A DNA stretch of 64,000 nucleotides from Myxococcales bacterium (GTDB lineage: Bacteria > Myxococcota_A > Polyangia > Haliangiales > Haliangiaceae). A program made the position numbers and the translations under genes. Below, in pieces: positions 18,977 through 34,633 of this stretch (position 1 is its first letter; each line of letters starts with the position of its first letter). The notes below the pieces were generated by a model that did not search any database, was not told where the DNA came from, and was given only the letters and a program-made list of their open reading frames with translations. The DNA lies in the NCBI GenBank assembly GCA_016706545.1, contig JADJJK010000003.1:1-64000 (forward strand), given 5' to 3'.

Positions 18977-20187
18977 CGGCGCCCGAGCTCAGCGAGCACG
19001 TGACCTTGCGCTGCGCGCGGCTGTCCGGAGCCAGCGCCGCGGTGCTGGCCGGCGTGCGCGCCGATCTGGCGTTCTGCCACCCGGCGATCCGGGAGGTGAC
19101 GCGGCTCGATCCAGACAGCGCGACGCTGGAGCTGGCGGTGGACCCGGCGGTCGCTGGCGACGGCGCAGATCTGACGCAGCAGGTGCAGGCCGTGGTCGGC
19201 GCGTCGGTGGCGTCGTACCGGTTCGTGCCCCAGACCCCCGCGCTGTGGCAGCGGACGGCGGGCGCCGCGCTGGCTGGGTTGCCGGCGCTGGCCGCGTTCA
19301 CCTCGCGGTTCTTGCGGCCGCTTGGGCCGGGGCAGTGGGCGCTGGTGGGGCCGGCGGCGCGGCTGCGGGCCGCGCTCGACGCGCGGGTGTCCGCGCTGGC
19401 GGCGCAGATCGACGCGGAGCCCTGGCACCTGCCCTCGATCGAGATGGCGGCCGATCTGTTGCCGGCCACCGGATACCTGTCCTCGCACCCGCAACACGTG
19501 ACGTTTGGCTATCACCTGCCGCCGCACTTCGCGCAGCTCCGGGACTTCGCGGCGAAGGCCCGGAGCGAGGCGCTGGCGGTGCCGGCAGATCCGTGCGGGC
19601 TGCAGCCGACCGGCTTCATCCTGGAGCCGTTCGTGTGCCACAACGTGTATCGCGCGCTGCGCGGCGCGCGCCTGGCGAGCGGCCAGGCCATCACCGCGCT
19701 GGGCAACGCCTACCGGTACGAGGGCCACCGCTTCGAGCCGCTGCTGCGGCAGTGGGAGTTCTCCATGCGCGAGGTGGTGCTGGTGGGATCGGCGGAGTAC
19801 GTGGCCAGGCAGCGGCAGCGCATGGTGGAGCTGACGCAGGGGCTGGCCGAGGACCTGGATCTGGCGGCCAGCCTGGAGATCGCCACCGATCCATTCTTCG
19901 TCAGCGAGGCCGGCTCCGCGCGCGCGTTCCAGCTCCTGCAATCGACCAAGCTGGAGCTGCGGCTGGGGCTCGATGAGCGCCACGCCACCGCGGCGGCGTC
20001 GTTCAACCTGCACGCGCGGCACTTCACCACGCCGCTCGACATCCGCGGCGTCAGCGACGGCGACGCGCGGGGCGCCTCGGGGCCCGAGCTGCTGGAGACC
20101 GCGTGCGTGGGCTGGGGGCTCGAGCGCTGGATGGCGGCGTTCGTGGCGCGCTGGGGCGCTGAGCCGGCGGACTGGCCTGGGCTCTGA
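18973..20187 (+). CDS. Amino acid:[carrier protein] ligase, class II aminoacyl-tRNA synthetase homologue
   Basis: A 404-residue protein whose C-terminal 230 residues match the atypical SerRS-like enzymes that activate an amino acid with ATP and load it on a carrier protein rather than tRNA. Motif 2 is NAYRYEGHRFEPLLRQWEFS followed by MREVVLVG. Then come ATDPFF, STKLELRLGL, SFNLHARHF and motif 3 ACVGWGLERW. Candidate zinc ligands are Cys222, Glu267 and Cys378. The 45-residue spacing of the first two equals that I recall for the Bradyrhizobium enzyme, whose metal site selects Gly/Ala. No tRNA-binding coiled-coil arm is present. The first 130 residues are unfamiliar. The start overlaps the carrier gene stop (ATGA), which strongly ties the two functionally. 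The 3' end overlaps the convergent flippase frame. Confidence 0.9.
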   Translation: MTAPELSEHVTLRCARLSGASAAVLAGVRADLAFCHPAIREVTRLDPDSATLELAVDPAVAGDGADLTQQVQAVVGASVASYRFVPQTPALWQRTAGAALAGLPALAAFTSRFLRPLGPGQWALVGPAARLRAALDARVSALAAQIDAEPWHLPSIEMAADLLPATGYLSSHPQHVTFGYHLPPHFAQLRDFAAKARSEALAVPADPCGLQPTGFILEPFVCHNVYRALRGARLASGQAITALGNAYRYEGHRFEPLLRQWEFSMREVVLVGSAEYVARQRQRMVELTQGLAEDLDLAASLEIATDPFFVSEAGSARAFQLLQSTKLELRLGLDERHATAAASFNLHARHFTTPLDIRGVSDGDARGASGPELLETACVGWGLERWMAAFVARWGAEPADWPGL

Positions 20188-21679
20188 CGCGGCCCTTCTT
20201 GGCGCGCGGGCCGCTCTTTGGTGAGCGCCGGATGGCGCCTGCCAGGGCGCGCGGCGACAGCTCGCCGGCCCAGATCAGGAGCGCTCCGCAAAGGCCGAGC
20301 ACGACCACCGTCAGCACGCCCAGCCGAGCGAGGGGGCCGAGCGTCTCCGGCAAGCTCGCCGCGACCACGCCGCCGACGAGCGCGGCGACCAAGACCAGGG
20401 CGCCGATGCGGGCGAGCGGGCGAGCGAGCTTGGCCACGGGCAGGTCGAGCTGGCCAAGGACCATGAAGGCCAGGGCCGCGAACGCGAGCGGATAGCCGGC
20501 GGCCCAGGCCAGGGCCACCGCCAGGTAGCCGAGCGACTGCCCGCTTTGCCCGGCGACCACGAACGCCACGCCGAGCACGAGCGCCGCGATGACGTGGTAG
20601 CGCAAGGTCAGCTCCGGCCGGCCCAGCCCATCGAGCAGCGGCGGGCCCAGGTGCGAGAGCGCGCGCAGGACGCCTACCACCGCCAGCACGCGCGCGGCGG
20701 TGGCGGCGGGCGCGTAGGCTGGTCCGATGATCACGGTCAGCAGCTCGCTGGCGGCGACCACGATCAGCGCCACCATGGGCAAGACGGTGGCCACGTTGTG
20801 GCGGGCGAACTTCACGAGCTGCGCGGTGACGGCGCCGCGGTCGTGGCGCAGCCGCGCGAACGCAGGGAAGGCGACCACGGTGACCACCTCGGAGACGAAG
20901 CGGACCGGCTCGATCACCAGCTCGAAGGCCGCGCGATAGAGGCCCAGCGCGGTGGCGCCGAAGTACGCGGAGACGATCTGGTAGTCGAGGTTCGAGTAGA
21001 CGTGAAACAGGATCTCGCCGGAGCTGGTGCGCAGGCCAAAGCGCAGATCCGCGCCGCAGCGCCTCGGCGCGCACAGGAGACGGGGCCGCCAGCGCAGGCG
21101 GGTCGGGATGGCGAGCGCGTAGACCAGCTCGCGCGCCAGCGGCGCGACCACCAGGCACCACAGGCCGTGGCCAGCGGCGGCGACGCCGAGCTTGACCACC
21201 AGCTCCACGAGGTTGGCGATCATCCGGATCACGGACAGCTCCTGGAACCGGAGCTGCCGGCGCAGCAGCGCGCGGTGCATCAGGTACGCCGGCCGGATCA
21301 CGAGCATCAGGCCGCCGACCTGAAACAGGCGGGTCATCTGCGGCTGGCCCTGCGCGGCGGCGACCACCGGCGCCAGCAGCACCACCGCGGCGTAGAGTGC
21401 GAGGCCCGCGGCGACGGTGAGATAGAACGCCGTCGACAGGCGGGTGTCGTCGGGCTCCGCGCCCTGGATCAGCGCCGCGGGCAGGCCCAGCTCGGCCAGC
21501 AGGGTCAGCGCCGGGAACACCGTGACCACGGCGCTCACCACGCCGAACGCGGTGGCGTCGAGCCACAGGTGCAGGATCAGCGCCAGCGCGACGACGTCGC
21601 ACACGGCGACCAGCGCGGTGGCGGTGGCCACCCAGGCCAGGCCGTGGTCGATGGTCTTGGTGAGGCTGGGGGAATCCAT
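20051..21679 (-). CDS. Wzx-like polysaccharide/lipid flippase (MATE/MOP superfamily)
   Basis: A membrane protein of about 540 residues with roughly 12-14 hydrophobic segments. Family-typical features are AFGVVSAVVTVFPALTLLAELGLPAALIQ near the start, LFQVGGLMLVIRPAYLMHRALLRRQLRF, FGLRTSSGEILFHVYSNLDYQIVSAYFGATALGLYRAAFEL, and RVLAVVGVLRALSHLGPPLLDGLGRPELTLR (quoted here in pieces of up to 40 residues only as the recognisable order of blocks). These place it in the polysaccharide transport/flippase family (COG2244) that moves lipid-linked sugars across the inner membrane. The start MDSPSLTKTIDHG at 21679 is preferred over 21742. The last 60 residues are Arg/Pro/Ser-rich and overlap the convergent ligase gene by 137 bp. 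The true stop may be earlier if an indel is present near 20230. It may export the glycan or lipid acceptor used by the neighbouring operon, but that is a guess from location. Confidence 0.8.
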   Translation of the reverse strand: MDSPSLTKTIDHGLAWVATATALVAVCDVVALALILHLWLDATAFGVVSAVVTVFPALTLLAELGLPAALIQGAEPDDTRLSTAFYLTVAAGLALYAAVVLLAPVVAAAQGQPQMTRLFQVGGLMLVIRPAYLMHRALLRRQLRFQELSVIRMIANLVELVVKLGVAAAGHGLWCLVVAPLARELVYALAIPTRLRWRPRLLCAPRRCGADLRFGLRTSSGEILFHVYSNLDYQIVSAYFGATALGLYRAAFELVIEPVRFVSEVVTVVAFPAFARLRHDRGAVTAQLVKFARHNVATVLPMVALIVVAASELLTVIIGPAYAPAATAARVLAVVGVLRALSHLGPPLLDGLGRPELTLRYHVIAALVLGVAFVVAGQSGQSLGYLAVALAWAAGYPLAFAALAFMVLGQLDLPVAKLARPLARIGALVLVAALVGGVVAASLPETLGPLARLGVLTVVVLGLCGALLIWAGELSPRALAGAIRRSPKSGPRAKKGRVRAQASPPAQRPSAPRTPPSSARAPSPRTRSPAARAPRRPARRRR

Positions 21680-21766
21680 GGGCGCCACCTCGCCGGCGCG
21701 GCTGGCAAGCCTACGCGGTCCGCGGCGCGATGTAGCTGGCATTGGCTGGAAACGCTCGGGCTGCGG

Positions 21767-22996
21767 TCAGCCTTGGGGCCGGCGCAGCGGCCACCAGATC
21801 CAGGCGCCCACCACGAGCAGGGCCGGCACCAGCATCAGCGCGGTGGCCATCGGCGCCAGGTCCGCGAGCGCGCCAACCAACGCGGGCGTCCACAGATCTC
21901 CGAACGCATGGATCGCGAAGAGGCCGATCGCGATCGAGGCGGCGCGCAGCTCGGTGGGGACGCTGCGCATCATCGCCGAGCTCACCGGGGCGATGGCCAC
22001 GAACAGGAAGAGTTGACCAAGGAACGAGAGCGCAAAGAACAAGGTCGCGTTGGGCACCAGGAAGGAGCCCACCACCACCGGCACCGCCAGCCACATGCCG
22101 ACGCCGCAGATGCGCAGCAGCGCGGCCACCACGGCGCCGTTGTCGGCGGACAGGTGGGAGTCCGCCGCGCCGGGCATCTGCGCCACCGCGCGGTCGGCCA
22201 GGCGACCGCCGCCCAGGATGGCGACGAAGCCCGCCACCACGGTGACCAGCCCAAACCAGAAGTTGGCGGCGTCCAGCGGCAGGGCATAGCGGTCCACCAG
22301 GAACTTGGGGGCCCAGTGGCCGACGGCTCCGAGGGCGCCGGTGTGGGCGCAGTACCCGAGCAGGGCACGTCGGTAGAGGGGGATCTTGGCGAGCGCGCGC
22401 ACCGCCTGGCGAACGTTGATGTGCTGCACCACGTGCCTGCGCGCCGGCTCGGCGATCACGAGGCACAGCAGCGCCAGCGCGAGCCCCGGCGCGCCGCCGA
22501 CAAAGAACGCAGCGCGCCAGCCCCAGCGGACCTCCACGAAGCCGCCCAGCAGGTACCCGAACGCCGAGCCCACCGGCACCGCCATGTAGAACAACGCCAG
22601 GTTGCGGCCCTTGCGCTCCGGCGTGCTCAGATCGTCGACGAGCGTCGGGGTGATCGCCGAGTAGGCGGCGTTGCCTAGCCCCACCACCATGCGCGCGGCC
22701 AGCATCGTGGTCAGCCCCATCGCCAGCCCGGAGGCCACGGTGGCGGCGCTCCACACCACGACGCCGGCGGCGATGATCCACTTGCGCCCGCTCTTGCTGG
22801 CTTGCGCGCCGACCAGCGGGGAGCCAATCATGTAGCCCAGCAAGAACGCCGTGGCGAGCGCGCCGCTGGCCAGGTTCGAGAGCTGCAGCTCAGCCTGCAT
22901 CGGTTGCAGCACCGATGACGGCAACATCCTGACCAGGTAGTTCAAGAAGTTGAGTCCGGCGAGCACCACCAGAATGAGCACCGGACTGCGCACCAT
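21767..22996 (-). CDS. MFS transporter (Spns/spinster-like)
   Basis: A 409-residue membrane transporter with 12 predicted helices. The start MVRSPVLILVVLAGLNFLNYL (22996) is in the correct place before the first helix. Typical MFS blocks are the loop 2-3 motif LVGAQASKSGRKWIIAAG, then ARMVVGLGNAAYSAITPTLV (helix 4), DLSTPERKGRNLALFYMAVPVG (helix 5) and GGGRLADR (the loop 8-9 counterpart). The first-helix F-L-N-Y and helix 5 patterns resemble spinster-like lipid or organic anion exporters. The substrate cannot be read from the sequence. It lies 87 bp downstream of the flippase start on the same strand and is divergent from the carboxypeptidase gene. Confidence 0.85.
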   Translation of the reverse strand: MVRSPVLILVVLAGLNFLNYLVRMLPSSVLQPMQAELQLSNLASGALATAFLLGYMIGSPLVGAQASKSGRKWIIAAGVVVWSAATVASGLAMGLTTMLAARMVVGLGNAAYSAITPTLVDDLSTPERKGRNLALFYMAVPVGSAFGYLLGGFVEVRWGWRAAFFVGGAPGLALALLCLVIAEPARRHVVQHINVRQAVRALAKIPLYRRALLGYCAHTGALGAVGHWAPKFLVDRYALPLDAANFWFGLVTVVAGFVAILGGGRLADRAVAQMPGAADSHLSADNGAVVAALLRICGVGMWLAVPVVVGSFLVPNATLFFALSFLGQLFLFVAIAPVSSAMMRSVPTELRAASIAIGLFAIHAFGDLWTPALVGALADLAPMATALMLVPALLVVGAWIWWPLRRPQG

Positions 22997-23186
22997 GCGG
23001 CGCGATTGTAACACGTTGTGAGGACCCGCCCGGGCGACGGGTATGGGGAGCTTCAGAAGCGACGCCTGCGGTGAGTGTGGCCACGTTCTCGGTTCGCCGC
23101 CGCGGCGAGGCGAGCCGAGTGTTGACGCGACGAGACGGGCGCTTCTTTCTCCGGGCAGCGAGAGCCGCGTGATAGCTTGTGCCTCC

Positions 23187-25172
23187 ATGTCCAGACGAGC
23201 TGTAGGTGCAACGCTACTGATGATCGCGGCCGCCGGCTGCAACCAGCCAACCGGAGACCAAGGAGACCCAGGAGAGCCAGAGGGCCAGGCGACCGCCGGC
23301 TCTGAAGCACTCGAGGCCACGGGCGCAGGCCCCTGGGCGGTGCGCGTCACCTTCGCCGATCGCGCGGCGCTGGCGGTGCTGGCGGCGGACTACGCACCCT
23401 GGGAGGTGAACCACAAGGAGCGCGTGGCGATCATCGAGGTCGGTTCGCGCGAGGAGCTGGCTCGCCTCACGAGCGCCGGCTACGGCGTGGAGATCGACCT
23501 GGCGCTCACCGCGACCCTGCAGGCGCCTCCGCGTCAGCCGGGCGTGGCCGCGATCCCCGGGTACCCCTGCTATCGCACCGTCGAGGAGACCTACAACACC
23601 GCGGCGGCCATCGCCACCAACTTCCCCAACCTGGCCACCTGGACGGACATCGGCGACTCCTGGGTCAAGCAGGCCGGCGTGGGGCCCGGCTACGACATCC
23701 GCGTGCTCCGGCTGACCAATCGCTCCATCACCGGGCCCAAGCCGGTGATGTTCGCGATGGGCGCCATCCACGCGCGCGAGTACGTCACGGCGGAGACCTT
23801 GACGCGCTTCGCGGAGTACCTGGTCAACAACTACAACACCAACGCGGATGTGACGTGGCTGCTCGACCACCACGACTTCCACTTCGTGCTGCAGGCCAAC
23901 CCCGACGGGCGCAAGTTCGCCGAGACCGGCAACTCGTGGCGCAAGAACACGAACCAGGCCTACTGCGGCTCCACCTCGACGTCGCGCGGCGCCGACCTCA
24001 ACCGCAACTACCCGTTCTTGTGGGGCGGCGGCGGCTCGAGCGGCAGCGCGTGTAGCCTCACCTACCGCGGGCCCACGCCCACCTCCGAGCCCGAGACCCA
24101 GGCCATCACCACGTACGTCCGCTCCATCTTCCCCGATCAGCGCGACGAGGGCGCTGGCCTCAACGCGCCGGCGCCGGCCAACGCCACCGGCCTGTTCTTC
24201 GATCTCCACAGCTACAGCGAGCTGGTGATGTGGCCGTGGAGCTTTGGCAGCAACGTCGCGCCCAACAACACGGCGCTGCGCACGCTGGGGCGCAAGCTCG
24301 CGTTCTTCAACAGCTACACTCCGATGCAGTCCATCGAGCTGTACCCGGCCGATGGCGTCACCATCGACTTCTCGTATGGCGAGCTGGGCGTGGCGTCGTA
24401 CGTCTTCGAGATGGGCACGTCCTTCTTCCAGACCTGCAGCACGTTCGAGAGCACGATCTACCCGACCAACCTGCAGGCGCTCCTGTACGCCGCCAAGGTG
24501 CCCAGGACGCCGTACCTGACGCCGGCCGGGCCCGATTCGCTGGGCACCACGCTGTCGGCCGCGACCGTGCCGCGCGGCGCGTCGGTCACGCTGACCGCGG
24601 CGCTCAATGACACGCGCTTCAATGGCTCCAACGGCGCGGAGCCGGTGCAGAGCGTGGCTGGCGGCGAGGTGTACGTGGACGTGCCGCCGTGGGCGCCGGG
24701 CGCGACCCCGCTGCCCATGGCCGCCGTCGATGGCAGCTTCAACCAGACCATCGAGACCGCGCGCGCGACCATCAACACCGGCGCGATGACGGTGGGCCGC
24801 CACACGCTGTACGTGCGCGGGCGCGACTCGCTGGGCAACTGGGGCTCGGTGAGCGCGGCGTTCCTGACCGTGCAGGCCGCCGCCAACGCGGCGCCTGCGG
24901 TGACGATCACTCAGCCGCGCAAGGGGTCCTCGGTGGTCGCCGGTTCGCTGGTGACGCTGCTGGGCTCGGCCACCGATCCGGAAGACGGCACCATCAGCCA
25001 CAAGCTCGTGTGGACCTCGAACCTGGCCGGGCAGATCGCCCTGGGCGCCAGCGGCACCGCGTTCCTGATGGGCGGGGTCCACCAGATCACCGCCACCGTG
25101 ACCGACAGCCAAGGAGCCTCCAGCTCCGCGTCGGTGTCCATCAGCGTCGGCGGCATCACCTCGATTCCCTGA
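23187..25172 (+). CDS. M14 zinc carboxypeptidase lipoprotein (carboxypeptidase T-like) with C-terminal Ig-like domains
   Basis: A 661-residue secreted enzyme. The start at 23187 gives MSRRAVGATLLMIAAAGC, a lipoprotein signal. Residues 50-125 look like an M14 prodomain. The catalytic domain shows the zinc motif HARE (His195, Glu198), the substrate-binding NPDGR, LNRNYP, the third zinc ligand in DLHSYSE (His341) and the catalytic Glu408 in YVFEMGTS, so the active site is complete. From about residue 450 there are two beta-sandwich regions (VTLTAALNDTRFNGSN; AAPAVTITQPRKGSSVVAGS ... DSQGASSSASVSISV), the second Ig/PKD-like. It would trim C-terminal residues from peptides outside the cell, fitting the proteolytic lifestyle suggested by the astacin and trypsin genes. 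Confidence 0.9.
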   Translation: MSRRAVGATLLMIAAAGCNQPTGDQGDPGEPEGQATAGSEALEATGAGPWAVRVTFADRAALAVLAADYAPWEVNHKERVAIIEVGSREELARLTSAGYGVEIDLALTATLQAPPRQPGVAAIPGYPCYRTVEETYNTAAAIATNFPNLATWTDIGDSWVKQAGVGPGYDIRVLRLTNRSITGPKPVMFAMGAIHAREYVTAETLTRFAEYLVNNYNTNADVTWLLDHHDFHFVLQANPDGRKFAETGNSWRKNTNQAYCGSTSTSRGADLNRNYPFLWGGGGSSGSACSLTYRGPTPTSEPETQAITTYVRSIFPDQRDEGAGLNAPAPANATGLFFDLHSYSELVMWPWSFGSNVAPNNTALRTLGRKLAFFNSYTPMQSIELYPADGVTIDFSYGELGVASYVFEMGTSFFQTCSTFESTIYPTNLQALLYAAKVPRTPYLTPAGPDSLGTTLSAATVPRGASVTLTAALNDTRFNGSNGAEPVQSVAGGEVYVDVPPWAPGATPLPMAAVDGSFNQTIETARATINTGAMTVGRHTLYVRGRDSLGNWGSVSAAFLTVQAAANAAPAVTITQPRKGSSVVAGSLVTLLGSATDPEDGTISHKLVWTSNLAGQIALGASGTAFLMGGVHQITATVTDSQGASSSASVSISVGGITSIP

Positions 25173-25375
25173 AGCGGAGCCCGGGCGCTCCCGGCCTGGC
25201 CGGCCTGGCTGGCTCGCCTGGCTCGCCTGGCCCCGTAGCAGGGATATCAGGCAGCGAGGTGGCAGGCTGGCAACCGTCGTGCCGCTTCGTGGTACCGTCG
25301 CGTCACGCCTGGGGCGGCGCACCGCAGCACCTGCGGGAATAGCGCTTGGTCGTTGGGCGTAAGGCGGAGATACCC

Positions 25376-33255
<7,880 letters not shown>

Positions 33256-33261
<6 letters not shown>

Positions 33262-33288
33262 TCGCCGAGTGATCGCCGAGTGATCGCC
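33256..33288. repeat. Three 11-bp repeats carrying the pbpC stop
   Basis: GAGTGATCGCC is repeated three times without a gap. The first copy holds the pbpC TGA. Because the period is 11 bp, the three copies put a TGA in all three frames. Confidence 0.9.
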
Positions 33289-33389
33289 TGCGCCTCGTCG
33301 CAGCGTCGCAGCGCGCGGAGGCTAGCGTCAGGGGCTCGTCGGCCAGCGCCGGTGTCACGTCGGCTAGCGTCGGCCGCTTCAGTGCTGCT

Positions 33390-33971
33390 TCAGGCCTTCT
33401 TGTGCTTGCCGAGCAGGCCCTTCTTGAGGCCGCCGTTGGGCGGGCTCGAGCCCAGCCAGATGGCAAACAGCGAGCGGCCGAAGTCGTCGCCCTTGATGGT
33501 GCCCATGTTCTTGCCCTTGACGTCCACGCTGACGCCGACCTCGGGCACGTAGGTGAACACCAGGGTGTCACCCTCCTTGAAGCCGCTCATCCAGCCGTTG
33601 AGCGTGTCGATGCTGGCCTTGAGCGTGTCGACCTTGACCGTGGCGTTCTTCTTGAAGCCGCTCTTCCAGGCGTCGGTGATGTCGCCCTTGTCCACGTCGC
33701 GCACGAACTTGAGCGACAGGCGCTTGACCTGCGTCGAGGTGATGAGCTCCTTGGCGTCGGAGGAGACGGTCTCCACATACAGCCCGGCGACATAGACGTC
33801 GATGTCGAGCCAGGTCGCCTCACGAACCCCCATCCCGTTGAGTTGCAGCTTCTTGCCGGCGACTTCGATGGAGTCCGGCATCTTGACGCCGCCCTTTTCT
33901 CCAGCGGACGCAGGCCCTGCGAGCGCGACGACCAAAGCAGTTACGAGGGCGGACAACGTGGCGATTCTCAT
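33390..33971 (-). CDS. Chalcone-isomerase-like secreted protein
   Basis: A 193-residue protein with a signal peptide (MRIATLSALVTALVVALAGPASAG). The mature part reads VAGKKLQLNGMGVREATWLD, VYVAGLYVET, KRLSLKFVRDVDKGDITDAW, LNGWMSGFKEGDTLVFTYVP and LFAIWLGSSPP, the block order of the bacterial chalcone-isomerase-like family (Chalcone_3 type). These are periplasmic proteins without the plant enzyme's flavonoid-cyclising residues; they probably bind fatty acids or other small hydrophobic ligands. A very strong ribosome-binding site (CAGGAGGAAG, 33975-33984) lies just upstream of the start. It stands alone, convergent with pbpC. Confidence 0.85.
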   Translation of the reverse strand: MRIATLSALVTALVVALAGPASAGEKGGVKMPDSIEVAGKKLQLNGMGVREATWLDIDVYVAGLYVETVSSDAKELITSTQVKRLSLKFVRDVDKGDITDAWKSGFKKNATVKVDTLKASIDTLNGWMSGFKEGDTLVFTYVPEVGVSVDVKGKNMGTIKGDDFGRSLFAIWLGSSPPNGGLKKGLLGKHKKA

Positions 33972-34137
33972 TAGCTTCCTCCTGTACGAATCCTAACAAA
34001 AGTTCTCTGGCAATGCCGCGTTGTTGACCAGACCGGTGGCCCGCGCATTCACTTTCAGCCTCAAATCGTGTTTCGTGCCGCACTGCGGCGTGAACTCCGC
34101 TCGTGGTTCCTCTCAACGAGGATGCCCGTCGCTCGAC

Positions 34138-34191
34138 GGTCGCCCGCTGGGCGAGGGTCGCCCGCTGGGCGAGGGTCGGCCACTGGGCGAG
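34138..34191. repeat. Three 18-bp repeats, each a small hairpin
   Basis: GGTCGCCCGCTGGGCGAG occurs twice exactly and a third time with two changes. Each unit contains the inverted repeat CGCCC-GCT-GGGCG. Confidence 0.85.
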
Positions 34192-34276
34192 CGTCGCGAA
34201 CGCGAAGCATCCGGATTCGAGCGCCGCGTTGGCCGCGTGCGTCCTGGATTCCGCGTTCCGCATGCGCCGTGCGACT

Positions 34277-34430
34277 GGCTGCCCTTGTTGCAGGGCAGCC
34301 GGCAGACCCTGGCGCAGCGCGCGACCAGCTCACCACGTGAAGGTTGTAGCAAAGTGAAGAGCGAGCACGCTTGCAGTATGCGGGCTTCTGCGAGCAGCGA
34401 TGGCTTGTAGTGCCCTTTTGCAGGGCAGCC
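34277..34430. repeat. Repeated hairpin element, two copies 131 bp apart
   Basis: TGCCCTTGTTGCAGGGCAGC (34280 onward) recurs at 34411-34430 with one T/G base fewer. The first copy is extended to a perfect 8-bp stem GGCTGCCC/GGGCAGCC around an 8-base loop (34277-34300). It could be a terminator-like or protein-binding element. Confidence 0.7.
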
Positions 34431-34553
34431 AACGCCTTTTGACACAGACGAGATCTGCTTCGAGAGTTCAGGTGCCTGGCGCATGGTTCTGTGAGCGTCA
34501 CAGGATCAGCGCGCGCGCTGTACAGTGCGACGCTGCGCCAGGTGCTGGTGTTA

Positions 34554-34582
34554 TTGATATCTCACTTGTGGAATTTGCTAAT
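34554..34582 (+). promoter_or_regulatory. Sigma-70-like promoter candidate for the Tc toxin genes
   Basis: TTGATA (34554-34559) and GCTAAT (34577-34582) are 17 bp apart, with 5/6 and 4/6 matches to the -35 and -10 consensus. They lie in an AT-rich stretch about 50 bp before the TcB start. Confidence 0.4.
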
Positions 34583-34633
34583 TAGCGATCTCGAGATCGA
34601 CTATTTGATTGCCAATCTAGACACGTCGATCCA

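Larger units (their letters stand above)
33972..34633. other. Non-coding region upstream of the Tc toxin locus
   Basis: About 660 bp with no convincing gene and falling GC toward its right end. It holds a hairpin array (34138-34191), two copies of a 20-21 bp hairpin element and a promoter-like pair of hexamers, each listed separately. Confidence 0.6.

Noticed and set aside
34021..34410. Small overlapping open frames in the region before TcB
   Set aside because: They run through hairpin repeats in several frames on both strands and encode only repeat-derived sequence.
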